A DNA stretch of 64,000 bases from Mangifera indica (taxonomy: Eukaryota > Streptophyta > Magnoliopsida > Sapindales > Anacardiaceae). Under the pieces are notes generated by a model that did not search any database, was not told the origin of the DNA, and saw nothing but the letters and a program-made list of their open reading frames with translations. Positions 10,330-21,171 of this stretch are shown one piece after another. Location of the stretch: NCBI RefSeq assembly GCF_011075055.1, contig NC_058155.1:730873-794872 (forward strand), in the 5' to 3' direction. Made by a program: the position numbers and the translations under genes. Positions within the stretch are counted from its first letter, which is position 1. Each line of letters starts with the position of its first letter.

Positions 10330-10745
10330 TCCCAAAAGTATCTTTGTGAGCAAGAAGATATAATGTCTGAAAGTGTGTTGTTGAATGTGTCTTTTGTAGC
10401 ATCAACTTTTTGTTACAGAACTTAAATATAGCAAATCGTGTATCCCTTATCGTTACAACCATGTCTTCGGGAAAGTACTCCCAAACAACAAATGTCTTTC
10501 TTGTCCAGTTAGGTAAGATAACTGGTTGAATAAGTGAACTAGATTTCCCTTTAGATATTATATCTTTTAATTTACTGACATCTTCATCATTTTTAAAATC
10601 ATTAGACCTTTCATAATTTGTTATAAATGTATTCTCTACTTTTGCATCGTTTACTGAATCACGTAATCATGGATCATGAATTGCTATTCCCTTGCCCTTT
10701 AATGACTTGATGAACGAAAACATTTTCTTAGGTTATAGTTGAAAC
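10330..10745 (-). pseudogene. Unrecognised decayed coding region
   Basis: A single minus-strand frame stays open for more than 100 codons apart from one TGA. It contains ENTFITNYERSNDF, LIQPVILPNW and TFVVWEYFPEDMVVTIRDT. The composition is more protein-like than the AT-rich surroundings (WEYFPEDM, PNWTRKT). I do not recognise the family. It lies next to the isoamylase fragment on the same strand but its content does not look like isoamylase. Confidence 0.4.
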
Positions 10746-10759
10746 ATGAGAGAAACCTC

Positions 10760-12280
10760 AACTAATATTTCTCCTATGCATCTTGATTACATAATGAAAA
10801 AGTAAATATTAGCATGCAAAAAGCAAATTGTTTGTAATAGAAGACGTAATACAGGGGATGTGTCTACGTTAATTTACCAAATCACCCTATTGTTGTGATA
10901 ATTTAACTCTACATTGTTTATGTTGTGCTTAAGTATCTGCTTGAGGTGATTGGATATATGGTTGGAAATGTTGATGCCATGTAGAAATGTTGATAGAAAT
11001 GGTTGAGGAGAGGTAGAATCAATTTAATCATTAAAAGGATGGTCAAGTTGTCAGGAAAACATTTTCTGCTAGTCCTCAGTATCTGAAAGATTTTAGTTAG
11101 TAGCAAGAACAAGAAGATTATGACACACGCGCACACACACATATATCATATTATTTTTCAAGGCATACTGAAGATAGCTTCAGCCTTCAGATATATATAT
11201 GTATGTTAGGTTTCCATAAGCTATCATATTCCAAAAACTGCAAGCAGCAAGAAATACTAAAGAAAAATTGCTCCATAAGATATTTACTTGGTTCAGATTT
11301 TTTTTAAATGTGATATTACATGGAGGACTGAGAAGATCCTCCAATTGAATTCAATAGATTAGCAAAATATTATAACTTTCAATACAAAAGCACATCGGTC
11401 TATACAAAAAATCCAGAGTTTCAACACAAAGAAACACTCAAAAAACAAGATCTCCTATTAAAACTTACCCCAGATCGAAGAAATAAAACTTACGCCAGAT
11501 CGAAGAAATCAAAGAGATTTCTTCATAGCTCATGGCATCACGAAATAAGGTGCAGAATATGTATAAGCCATACAGAACCAAATATGCAGTTTAGGGTGTC
11601 GTTTCTTCCTACTGATAAGCTTCTACATTTCAGCAATTAATTTATCGAACATGTAGTTTACACAAGCTCATGAGCTTCTACATTTCAACAACTAATTTAC
11701 CAAATAGGCAGAACCATACAATTATTGAGATAAAGTGCAGAACATACATAAGTCATACAAGATGCAAAACCAAATATGCAGAACCATACAATGTATAAGC
11801 CGTACAAGATGCAACACCAAATATGCAGAACCATACATTTCAGTCGCCAAATGCATAAAACTCCAATTTCAAACATAACAAGAAGAAATTGGCTGACTTA
11901 CTTTATTGACGTCGCTGACTACTAAAGGTTTGTTGGAGAATCGCTGGAACAAATTTAAAAGTTACTGAAGTCGTGAACAAGAAAATTGGAATGCAACAAA
12001 GACCTGAAATGCCGCGAAAAGCAACAGACGGCTGAACAGAGGCAGTGTCGACTAGAAGGATTGTACGGTGGCAAGGATGTGTTTGCGGCAGCAAGGTTTC
12101 GTGTGAAGTACGAACAGAGACAGTCTTTTTAGTCTTAGGCTTAGTTAACTTTATGGTCTTTTTTTTTTTTTTTAAATTTTTCCTTCAAGTCTTTGTAAGT
12201 GGAAGAAAGAAAATGCATATCATGGCAAGCCACAAACGGTCTCATTTCTTCCAAGTTTAAAATTTTTGGCATTTAAGCGA
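10760..12280. other. No gene recognised; degenerate ~60-bp repeats
   Basis: 11550-11850 contains three or more degenerate copies of a unit with AACCAAATATGCAGAACCATACA and ATAAGCC(A/G)TACA. The remainder shows no supportable gene. A (CA)n-like tract with ACACGCGCACACACAC is at 11124-11140. Confidence 0.5.
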
Positions 12281-12960
12281 GTTGAAAGAGTTCGTGCTCA
12301 CTTTTCGCTTATAACCCAAATTTGTGTTCGTACTTGTACTTGTCTAGGACAGTCTTATTTCAGGCTCATTCATGCTAAACTTGTTACGAATCCAACTTTA
12401 GCCACCATACTTATTATGTTTATTTCATTTCTTCTTCATAACCACAATTTTAATTTACTTAACTCATTTTTTCTGTTTACATTCTAACATCCTTCCTCAC
12501 TTAAACTAAAGTATATAATGCTTTAGTTTGCCTAAGAATGTAAGCTATGAATCAATTCTCTTTATTGTTTTAGAGCAATAAAGAGAATTGACAAGCATAA
12601 AATTTGATATAATGTGCCAATTGCGGAGCCAGTAATGGTGAAGAGCTGGCTTAATCTGGCCCTTCGTGTGATTGTAGTTAGGGTTTCTCTGAAGCCTAAA
12701 CAGTCATGGATGGAATGTAAGCTGAGGAGTGTTGTAATGTTATTATTAGTTGCACCAATTTCATCGTCTGAATCGGGAGGGATGGAGGTTCGAGACTTGG
12801 CCATCGGAGTGGAATGAGAAAAGTAGATTAGGATTAGAAAATTTCTTGAGAAATTGAAGGAAGATTATGAAAAGAAAGAAAAGGATTGATTAGAGACGTG
12901 TTTGGTTACTTCAGAAATGAGGATTATGTTTTGGTTGGTTTATACATATTCTATGTATAC
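12280..12960. repeat. Segmental duplication, partner of 3943-4155 plus 8766-9150
   Basis: 12400-12600 matches 3943-4155 (shared words CACAATTTTAATT, ACATTCTAACATCCTTCCTCAC, AATCAATTCTCTTTATTGTT). 12608-12960 matches 8766-9150 (GCTTAATCTGGCCCTTCG, TAGATTAGGATTAGAAA, AAAAGGATTGATTAGAGA). In the first locus the two blocks are about 4.6 kb apart; here they touch. Confidence 0.75.
12606..12804 (-). pseudogene. Glycosyltransferase (GT4-like) exon 1, copy B, truncated
   Basis: The frame begins with ATG at 12804 (MAKSRTSIPPDSDDEIGATNNN) and runs through LGFRETLTTITRRARLSQLF to SAIGTL, then breaks into unrelated sequence. It matches copy A from the N-terminus to the point just before the membrane anchor. 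The sequence then continues directly into the block similar to 3943-4155. Copy B therefore looks like a duplicate that lost the second half of exon 1 and the following intron sequence. The N-terminal frame is better preserved here than in copy A. Confidence 0.55.
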
Positions 12961-13054
12961 AAATAAATATATATTTGACATGAGATGTATATAATGGAAG
13001 ATATGATACAAAAAATACAATGTAAGAAAAGGATAAACTATAGAATATTTATTA

Positions 13055-13877
13055 GGCCAAATGACTTATTCCCACCCAAGGTTTGCTGTTTTCTCAAATA
13101 TCCACCCTTTAACTATGGAAACACCAAACACCCACTCATGGCCGGTTAAATTTAACAAAACCCTAACGGTGATAAGGGTAAAATCGTCATTTTCTCTATA
13201 ATATTAAAAATAAACTAAAATAGAATCTACTTTTGCCCCCCTAAACTTTAAAAACTAAATTTTTCCCCCAGCCTAAGTTTTAAAAAATCATAGTTTCACC
13301 CTAGGGTTTCGTTTTGAAATCTCCGGCGATATCTCCAGCTCCATTGCTGATGGCCTCTCCCTCCCGAAGCATCCTCTCCTTTCAGCGATCTCTTTCCTCC
13401 CACTTGGACTCCCGATCGATGTCGGAGAAGCCGTGGAAGACGAAGAACTTCGTCTCTGGAAAGACGATTGTCTTCCCAGACGGTGAAGACGAGATCGATC
13501 GATCTCGTCTTCATCGTCTGGGAGGACGATTTCTCTTCCCAGACGACGTCTCTCTACACTGGATAGGTTGGGGTGGAGTTGAGAGGGGTCGTTAGTGGAA
13601 GAGAAACCGTCGGGAAGGGAAGACGGCTGGCGATGGCGCCAGAGAAAGTGAAAGGGTTTGGAAATAAACCCTAGGGGGGAAATGCGATCTTTTCAAACTT
13701 AGCTTAGGAAAAAAATGTTAGTTTTTAAACTTTTAGGGGGGAAAATGAGATTAAATTTACCACCGTTAGAGTTTTGTTAAATTTAACCGGCCATGGGTGG
13801 GTGTTTGGTGTTTCCATAGTTAAAGGGTGGATATTTGAGAAAATAGAAAACCTTGGGTGGGAATAAGTCATTTGGCC
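13055..13877. mobile_element. MULE-type MITE, 823 bp, long TIRs and 9-bp TSD
   Basis: Starts GGCCAAATGACTTATTCCCA and ends with its reverse complement at 13877. The terminal inverted repeats extend over roughly 220 bp with few differences. A perfect 9-bp duplication TATTTATTA flanks it (13046-13054 and 13878-13886), the size typical of Mutator-like elements. The centre (13370-13640) is strikingly GC-rich compared with its surroundings and contains a palindrome at 13483-13512 (GAAGACGAGATC and its complement). No transposase is seen, so it is non-autonomous. Confidence 0.88.
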
Positions 13878-14006
13878 TATTTATTAATAGTATTACACAA
13901 AAATATAAAAAGGCCAAAGGACTTATTCTCCCCCTCCCCCAAGTTTACAAGTTATCCCATTTATTTTAAGGGAAATTTATTAAATGCCCTTTTTACCCCT
14001 CCATTA

Positions 14007-14105
14007 AGCAAAAATGTCCAATTTTCTTATCCTTAAGCAAAAATGTCCAATTTTCTTATCCTTAAGCAAAAATGCCCAATTTTCCTATTCCTAAGCAAAA
14101 ATGCC
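14007..14105. repeat. 29-bp tandem repeat, about 3.5-4 copies
   Basis: Unit TAAGCAAAAATGTCCAATTT plus TCTTATCCT, starting about 14006, 14035, 14064 and 14093 with exact 29-bp spacing. It forms part of the left arm of the MULE. Confidence 0.85.
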
Positions 14106-14382
14106 CTAAACTTTTTTTAAAATACCAAAATTACCCTTCATCACATATATATACCATTCACTTTTATTACACACACTTCTCATATAACTCAAACACTCAC
14201 TCTCACTCTCATTTTTACTCAATATCAATTAGTATAGGTTTGTTTAGACGGAAGAAGTTTATATTTCTGATTTCGAATCGAAAAAAGGCTATTCGTGAAA
14301 AAAAAGTATTTATACGAATCTTAACCTAAAAATTTAATTTAATTTGTTAAATTTAGTTTATATGTCATGTAAAGGGGGTATT

Positions 14383-14712
14383 TAGGGCTGGACTCGAGCC
14401 GAGCCAGCTCGAGCTCGAGCTTGGCTCGACTCGATTCGAGCCCGAAACGAGCTGGGCTCTACTCGGCTCGATTGAGCTCGAGCCGAGCCCGAGCTGGCTC
14501 AGGTAGGCTCAACAGATTTTTTTTAAAATTTTTTATATAAAACAACGTCTTTTTGATCCATATATATATACAAAACGGTGCCGTTTTGATATGAAAAATG
14601 AGCCGAGCCGAAAATGAGCCGAGCCGAGTTTGGCTCGAGTCGGCCATAAAAAACCCGAGCAGAGCCCGAGCTGGCTGCGAGCCGAGCTCGGCTCGGCTCA
14701 AATCCAGCCCTA
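14383..14712. mobile_element. hAT-type MITE 1 (GAGCCGAGC-rich), 330 bp
   Basis: Starts TAGGGCTGGACTCGAGCC and ends in CCAGCCCTA, forming inverted ends. The body is dense in GAGCCGAGC/GCTCGGCTC words around an AT-rich centre with AAAACGGTGCCGTTTT. The 8-bp flanks GGGGTATT and GGGGTACT match at 7 of 8, as expected for hAT elements. Confidence 0.8.
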
Positions 14713-14719
14713 GGGGTAC

Positions 14720-16030
14720 TTGAATATTAGATAATAATATAGGGGTTAAATGCAATCTTAGAGAAATATTGGGGTATTTTGATATTATACAATATATAAA
14801 GGATTTAAATAACATGTTAAGAATAGATAGGTATATTTTGATACAAGACAACAAACAAGGGTGTTAAATGAAGTGTTAGATAATTATGAGGGGTCAAATG
14901 AAATGTTATAAAAATATGAGGGGCATTTTGATATTAAACATTGTAAGAGCAGTATAAATGAAATTTTAGGAATAGATAGATGTATTTTAATATGAGACAA
15001 CATACAAGGGTGTTAAATGCAATGTTAGATAATTATAGGGGTAAAAAAATATTAAAAAAATATTGGGGTATTTTGATATTACATAACGCTGGATTCGAGC
15101 CGAGCCGAGCTCGGCTCACAGCCAGCTCGGGCTCGGCTCGGTTTATTTATGGGCGGCTCAAGTTCGGCTCGAGCTCAACTCGACTCGACTTGAGTTCGGC
15201 TCATTTTCGGCTCGGCTCGGCTCGTTTTTCATATCAAAACGATATTGTTTTTAATATATATGGATCAAAACGACGTCGTTTTGTATAAAAAATTTTTTAA
15301 AAAAATCTACCCAACCAACCCGAGCCAGCTTGAGCTCGGCTCGAGCTTGATTGAGCTGAACAGAGCCCGACTCGTTTCGGGCTCGAACCGAGCCGAGCCG
15401 AGCTTGAGCTCAAGCTGGCTCGGCTCGTGTCTAGCCCTACATAATATATGAAAGATTTAAATAACATGTTAAGAATGAATAGATGTATTTTGATAATAGG
15501 AAACATACGAGGGTATTAAATGAAATATTAGATATGTATGGGGGGCTAATAAAATGTTAAAAAATATGAGGGTATTTTGATATTAAACATTGTAAGAACG
15601 TTTTAAATGAAATGTTAAGAACAGACAGATATATTTTGATATAAGGTAACATACAAGGTTGTTAAATAAATTGTTAGATAATTATAGCGGTTAAATGAAA
15701 TATTAGAAAAATATAAGGGGTATTTTGATATGAAACATTGTAAGAACATTTTTAATGAAATATTAAGAATAAATAGATGCATTTTGATACAAAATATTAT
15801 ACAAGGGTGTTAAAAAAATATTAGATAATTATAGGAGGTTAAATAAAATATTAAAAAAATATAGGGGGTATTTTGATATTAAACATTGTAGAACGTTTTA
15901 AATGGATTGTTAAGAATAGATAGATGTATTTTGATACAAGATAACATATGAGAGTGTTACATAAATTGTTAAACAATTATAGGGGATTAAATGAAATATT
16001 AAAAAAAATTAGGGTTTTTTTATATTAGTA
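14720..16030. repeat. Degenerate ~145-160-bp tandem repeat
   Basis: The landmark GGTATTTTGATATTA recurs near 14770, 14915, 15065, 15565, 15722 and 15865. Between landmarks the order is kept: ATTGTAAGAAC, TTAAATGAAATGTTAAGAATAGATAG, GTATTTTGATA, ACATACAAGGGTGTTAAAT, TTAGATAATTATAGGGG. The array is interrupted by the second hAT MITE. Confidence 0.7.
15087..15437. mobile_element. hAT-type MITE 2, inverted relative to MITE 1
   Basis: Same GAGCCGAGC-rich architecture and ATCAAAACGACGTCGTTTT centre as MITE 1 but in reverse orientation. Flanks TTACATAA (15079-15086) and CTACATAA (15438 region) match at 7 of 8. The left terminus is damaged (CGCTGG instead of TAGGGCTGG). It inserted into a copy of the ~145-bp repeat: the corresponding point of another unit (near 14780) is uninterrupted. 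Confidence 0.75.
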
Positions 16031-16123
16031 ATTGTAAGACTATTTTAAATAGTTATTATAGATTTTTTGTTATAAATAAATAATTTTTTCTAAAAACTTG
16101 TCATTGCAAGATTGATAATTAAA

Positions 16124-16414
16124 ATGGATAGTTATACATCGGTTCGTTACCAAAGAGAATAGATTCAAGGTGGCGACAACACAATGAAATATATTGGAGG
16201 ATCCAAACAATTGATTAAAATTCCTTATGGAACAACATTTGAGGGATTCATCCAGCTTTTGAAGGAGTCTTGCGGTATTGATCCAATGAAAAACTACTTT
16301 CAACTATCAGTAAAGCCAAGAAAAATTGAGCTTGATTGCCTCGTAAAGATCTAAAATGATGAAGATGTCCAAGGTCTTATTGATATGTCTCAGTACTTAC
16401 AGGAATGTATTTGA
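16124..16414 (+). pseudogene. MuDR-type MULE transposase N-terminal domain relic
   Basis: One frame from ATG 16124 to TGA 16412 with two internal stops. It contains YIGGSKQLIKIPYGTTFEGF, LLKESCGIDP, NYFQLSVKPRKIE and NDEDVQGLIDM. This is the pattern of the plant MuDR N-terminal (PB1-like) domain, where a glycine-rich GGxxxG-(I/L)xVP(Y)G start is followed by a LxxxCxIDP segment and a DDEDV-type end. The zinc-binding and DDE domains are not visible; the 118-bp array begins right after it. It lies inside the MULE at 13912-18259, on the plus strand. Confidence 0.65.
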
Positions 16415-17345
16415 AAATTAAAGAAACGGAACTAAAATTCGAATTCTAAATGTTGAAATACCCTAGAATGTTAACAATTAAAAAATCATTCAAAAATCTG
16501 GAAAATATGAGTCGATATATCCTAAAATAGTGAAATTCAAAAAAAATAAAATTCAAATTCTATACGTTGAAATACCCTAGAATGTCAATAATCAAAAAAT
16601 CATTCGAAAATCTTAAAAATATGAGTCGATATATCCTAAAACGGTGAAAATAAAAAAAATGGAACTGAAATTCAAATTCTAAACGTTGAAATACCCTAGA
16701 ATGCCAACAATAAAAAAATCGTTCGAAAATCTAGAAAATACGAGTCAATATATCTTAAAACGTTTAATTTAAAAAAACAGAAATGAAATTCAAATTCTAT
16801 ACGTTGAAATACCCTAGAATGTTAACAATCGAAAAATCAGTCAAAAATCTAAAAATACGAGTTGATATATCCTAAAAGGGCAAAAATCGAAAAAACAAAA
16901 CTGAAATTTGAATTCTATATGTTGAAATACCCTAAGTATGTCAACAATCGAAAAATTGTTAGAAAATCTAAAAAATACAAGTCGATTTATCCTAAAACAA
17001 CGAAAATAAAAAAACGGAACTGAAATTCAAATTCTATAAGTTGAAATACATTAAAATGTCACAAATCAAAAAATCGTTCGAAAATATGGAAAATATGAGT
17101 TAATATATCATAAAATGGCGACAATCGAAAAAACGAAACTGAAATTCGAATTCTATAAGTTGAAATACGTCAGAATGTCATCAATCTAGAAGTTCATTTA
17201 GAAATCTGAAAAATACGATCGATATATCCTATAAACTAAAAAACCGAAATATTGATTGAAATTATGTCATTATATCATAAAATGTACCAAAAAAGCACAA
17301 AAATCGAAAAATCGAATGTTAAATTCGAAAACTACATATCGAAAA
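16395..17345. repeat. 118-bp tandem repeat array, about 8 units
   Basis: GTTGAAATAC recurs at 16452, 16566, 16685, 16803, 16921, 17040 and 17159, i.e. spacing 114, then 118-119 bp. Each unit also has CAACAATCAAAAAATC, GAAAATCTGGAAAATA, GAGTCGATATATCCTAAAA and CTGAAATTCAAATTCTA in the same order. The last partial unit fades into 17345. Confidence 0.92.
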
Positions 17346-18259
17346 ACCCTAAAATAGAAGTAGGTCCAATATTTATCAATTTACCCCCTCAAAAAATTTC
17401 TACTACAAATAGGTCCAATATTTATCCCTTGCTCCCTCAGCAATTTTCTAATCTCTTACGCCCTTGTAGTTTCAAAAATGTAAATTTCCCCCCAACCCAC
17501 GGTTTTTACCGTATTAGTCCACTGCCTCATGGCAAATTTTAGAAACACCCCGCATGGACTAATCGCTCTCCCCCAGCTCCCTAATGTTTTGAAAACGCAA
17601 CTTCATCCCCTAACCCATGGTTAATCTCTCCTGACCGTAGGAGAATTCGTCCTGACCGTGGGATCCACTATTCCCACAGTCGGAATGCCGATCCCTTCGA
17701 ACCCATTTTCAAGCCAAAAATTCATCGTTTTAGTCTCCAATTTCAACATAAATAAAATCTACATAGGTTATAACATAAAACCCCTCAAGAAATTCAACGA
17801 AAACAACTAATAATCAAAACATTTTAAGCATTGTTTAGAATCAAAACTCTAAAGTTTCAAACCGTAAAATCTCCCTCAAATCTCAATAATATGAACAATA
17901 ACTTGATTTAAACAAGAGTAGGAAGATGTACTAACATTCTTTGCCATTTTCGGTCGTCAAAAAATACGAAAATCTCTTCACCCGTGGGAACGTAGGATTT
18001 CTTTGAATTTGCACAATTGAACCGTGGAAAACTAACGTGGGAAATAAGAAAATTTCTACAGTTTGGTCATTTAACAAAAATGAGGCATTTTTGCTTAAAC
18101 CTTATTGTTTTGGGTAATTTTACTTAGACCCCCTTAATTTTGGCCATTTAATATAATTTTCCTAATTTTAATCACACATAAGTGGATATTTGAGCTTTTT
18201 AATGTTAATGGGTAGAAAACAATAACAGCAAACTTTGGGTGGGACTAAGTCTATTGGGC
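17346..18259. other. Right arm of the MULE; no gene
   Basis: Contains a short direct repeat AGGTCCAATATTTATC (about 17364 and 17411), C-rich runs, and the right terminal inverted repeat with AGACCCCCTTAATTTTGGCC. No coding region recognised. Confidence 0.5.
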
Positions 18260-18599
18260 ATATAATAATGTAACAAAAATAATGTTAGATATTGTACACA
18301 AAAAATAAAGGAAAAAATATAGAATATTTATTAACAGTATTACGTAAAAATAAAATAATGTAAGAAAAGTGAAATTGAAATGCGTATGTACATATGACGG
18401 CTAGATAATAACTTCACTAGGGTAGTAAATTTAGGAATGATCAGGGTTGTAATAACTAAATTTTGCTATAAATGACCCAGACTTGGTTTGATGGAATTAT
18501 ATATGAGTTCAAACTAAAATTTAAGTTTGTCAAATCAAAATTATGATGGCTCAAACTCGATTTGAAATTTAGTTGAATCATATAAAATTATTAATTTGG

Positions 18600-19260
18600 G
18601 ATAAAAAATCATTTGTAAAATTATTATTTTTAGATGAAACTAAATATGCTTCTAAAATTGAATGTTAAAACTTAGAGGATTCATCCTCTAAAATTATCAT
18701 TCAAAGAAAAAATAAAATCCCTAAAATTATCATTCTGAGATAAAAATAAAATTATTCTTAAAATTATCATTTTGAGACAAAAAAAGTTTCTAAAATTGAA
18801 TTTTAAGTTTTTGAGATAAAATTATCATTTTAAAACAAAAAATAAAATTATTTCTAAAATAATCATTCAGACTAAAAATAAATCTTAAGTTTTTTTGGAT
18901 GAAATTAAAATGTTTATCATTTTAATTATAATTTGAGATGAAACTAAAAATATTCTTAAAATGAATTTTATATTTTGGAGAATGAAATCAAAATTTCATC
19001 CTCTAAAATTATTATTCTAAGATAGAAATAAAATCATTCCTAAAATTAATATTTTAAGACGAAATTATAAATATCACTAAAAATAAATTTTAAGCTTTTG
19101 AGCTGAATTAAAATTTTCTCCTTTAAAATAATTATTTTAAAATAAAATTAAAATTTTATTTCTAAAAATAATATTTTGAGATGGAATTAAAATTTTCTCT
19201 TAATATTTATAGGCTAAATTAAGTATTTTGAGATAGGAATTGAGGGTTCTCAAAATATTT
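18600..19260. repeat. Degenerate AT-rich tandem-like array
   Basis: Words such as CTAAAATTATCATT, TTTGAGA(T/C)AAAA, AATAAAATTATTCCTAAAAT and TTTTAAGTTTTTGAG recur every 30-70 bases in changing order. No coding region. Confidence 0.6.
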
Positions 19261-19274
19261 ATAACACTGACACA

Positions 19275-19519
19275 CATAGATATATAGAACCTGAGTTCAA
19301 CAACTTCCAGCAGTAATGTATTTATTTAGCTTTAGCCGTGGAGAGAGCAATGGAGTTTTCTTCTTGCTGTAGCAGATCATAGGAAGGACTGTTTCCAAGA
19401 TAAAAACACTTCAACTGTTATTCCTCCTCTAATCGACACTTCCACCCCAATTAGCATAGTTGTAACCAATAAGAGTTGAGTTAAAATCAAATATACTCTT
19501 TAAGCCAAATTCAAATGTT
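19275..19519 (-). pseudogene. Copia RNase H fragment (SIRE-like), part 2
   Basis: Minus-strand translation across small frame shifts shows the RNase H signature of Ty1/Copia: a GY-D-YANWGG-type start (degenerate), a YLGNS segment, NSIALSTAKAK and a CCWKLL ending. It is the continuation of the reverse transcriptase end at 21177-21300, displaced by the solo LTR between them. Confidence 0.65.
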
Positions 19520-19524
19520 CCAAC

Positions 19525-19967
19525 TAAAAGATTGGGTGAAGAAAATAGATACAAAACAAACAAACATATATATCAAGAGAGAAAGAATTAAAACATATAC
19601 TTACAAAAAAAGAGAAAAGATAAAGATTTTACCTACTCCTTTGCCTTCTATATGGATATAAGATGATAAAATGAGTCTCTCACTTGCAAAACCTCCAAAG
19701 AGAGTTCACCACCAAGCCAAAATACAACCTTTGTTATGAGGTAGAAAGAGAGGAGAGAGTTTTGTAATTTAGTGAGAGAAATTTTAGTTTAAAATGGACT
19801 AATTTATTTTGAATGAACTAACTTCATTCTTTTATAATGGTGGTTAGTTGTAGTTTTCTAAAATTCTACTTTTGGCTCACCAAAATCTTGATTTAAAGAT
19901 TTGTGATGTGTACACATTGATATACACATCTAGCAATGTGTCATAGCATCTTCCGAAAGATAATAAG

Positions 19968-20007
<40 letters not shown>

Positions 20008-21171
20008 TTTTAGTCATATTAATTTTATTTCACCAACACCTTAACTTTTAAAGATGCTATTTTTGCATCCATATAACATTTATATGATTCTTATTATCCT
20101 TCGAAAGGTGCTAGCCAACCTTGGATAATTAATCCCCCCTCTTGTAAGCTTGGTTTATTAGTGTGACCCTATAGGTTTACCATGGTATAGTCGTGAGTTC
20201 TTTTTCGGACGATCTAAAAGTGTATCTGAAAACTCAACAACTATAGTAAACATCTAACAATGTGTCATAGCCATACACCATGATGAAGAAATACTTCATC
20301 GAACTTAAAATATTCAATCGTACATTTCATGTAGGTAATATCCTTCTATTGTCCAATCCAAATCGATTTCGAACTCATGGATTATCAAAGTCCTAATTTT
20401 AATTCTTTACGAACCATCGATTTAAAATACTTAGAATATATCATAACAAATATTCTTCGATGACTTATATTATACTCTGGCCGGAGATTTGATTTCCAAT
20501 ATTTATCGATGTTCGCTTCAGAACTCAAATCCATATTGAATTAATGGATATTCAAAACTCAATACTTTCCAAGTCGATGAAGCCCATCTTGACTATCATT
20601 CTTCTCAACATACAAATAACATATGACCACTATGGTTTGTTTTATGACATGTGGTTAATCCCATATATATACACCATATGAATCATACATATCCGTATCG
20701 AATCTGCCTATGATGTCTCAAGTCAAAGGATTATTTCGTATATTAGTACGATTTTATGATAAGTCATTGACTACGATTTAATGATCATGTGACTTATAGT
20801 TATTGGTCATATTTGAAAAATGGTTCTCTAACTGTTAATCGCACTAATATCCTAATAATATGACCATCATCGTCACCCGCACTAATGTCATCTCATGACA
20901 TTAAACAAAGATATTCAGTATGCCTACTATGTGATATAATTATCCAAGTTATATTACGTTTATAGGAAATAATTCGATTATTCAGTTTGTATTAAGTAAG
21001 TCATCCGAACACTTCATACACATATTTTATATTATCTCAAAATAAAAGAAACGATTTATGCATATGAACAAAAGAACTACTTTTTTATTAATAAATTATT
21101 TAAAAAATTATATACAAAATGAAATACCCTGAAACAAACAACACGAATAGTTCTTAGGGTATCTACTAACA
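19525..21171 (-). mobile_element. Copia-family solo LTR (copy 1), perfect TSD
   Basis: On the minus strand it begins TGTTAGTAGATACCC at 21171 and ends ATCTTTTA at 19525. A perfect 5-bp duplication CCAAC flanks it (19520-19524 and 21172-21176). It splits a Copia reading frame cleanly. Length 1,647 bp. The 3' terminus lacks the usual CA. A (TA)n tract lies at 19973-20000. The second copy is at 46005-47439. Confidence 0.85.

Larger units (their letters stand above)
13912..18259 (+). mobile_element. Decayed MULE, about 4.35 kb, with 9-bp TSD
   Basis: The left end GGCCAAAGGACTTATTC and the right end (inverted) GCCCAATAGACTTAGTCCC match the MULE ends at 13055. Similarity continues inward: AAGCAAAAATG(T/C)CC words occur near both ends (14007-14105 and, inverted, about 18060-18110). 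The flanking 9-mers ATATAAAAA (13903-13911) and ATATAATAA (18260-18268) match at 8 of 9. A MuDR N-terminal domain relic at 16124-16414 lies inside on the plus strand. Much of the body is tandem repeats and MITEs. Confidence 0.65.

Noticed and set aside
14459..14854. Arg/Ser/Ala-rich open frames over the hAT MITEs (also 14980-15506)
   Set aside because: They translate the repeated GAGCCGAGC words of non-coding MITEs in either direction.
16395..17345. CRISPR-like array
   Set aside because: Units of about 118 bp are repeated over their full length with no unique spacers; this is a plain tandem repeat in plant DNA.
9157..18259. A single 9-kb MULE using the 9157 terminus as left end
   Set aside because: The 9-mers at 9148-9156 and 18260-18268 do not match, whereas 13903-13911 matches at 8 of 9; the nearer end is preferred.
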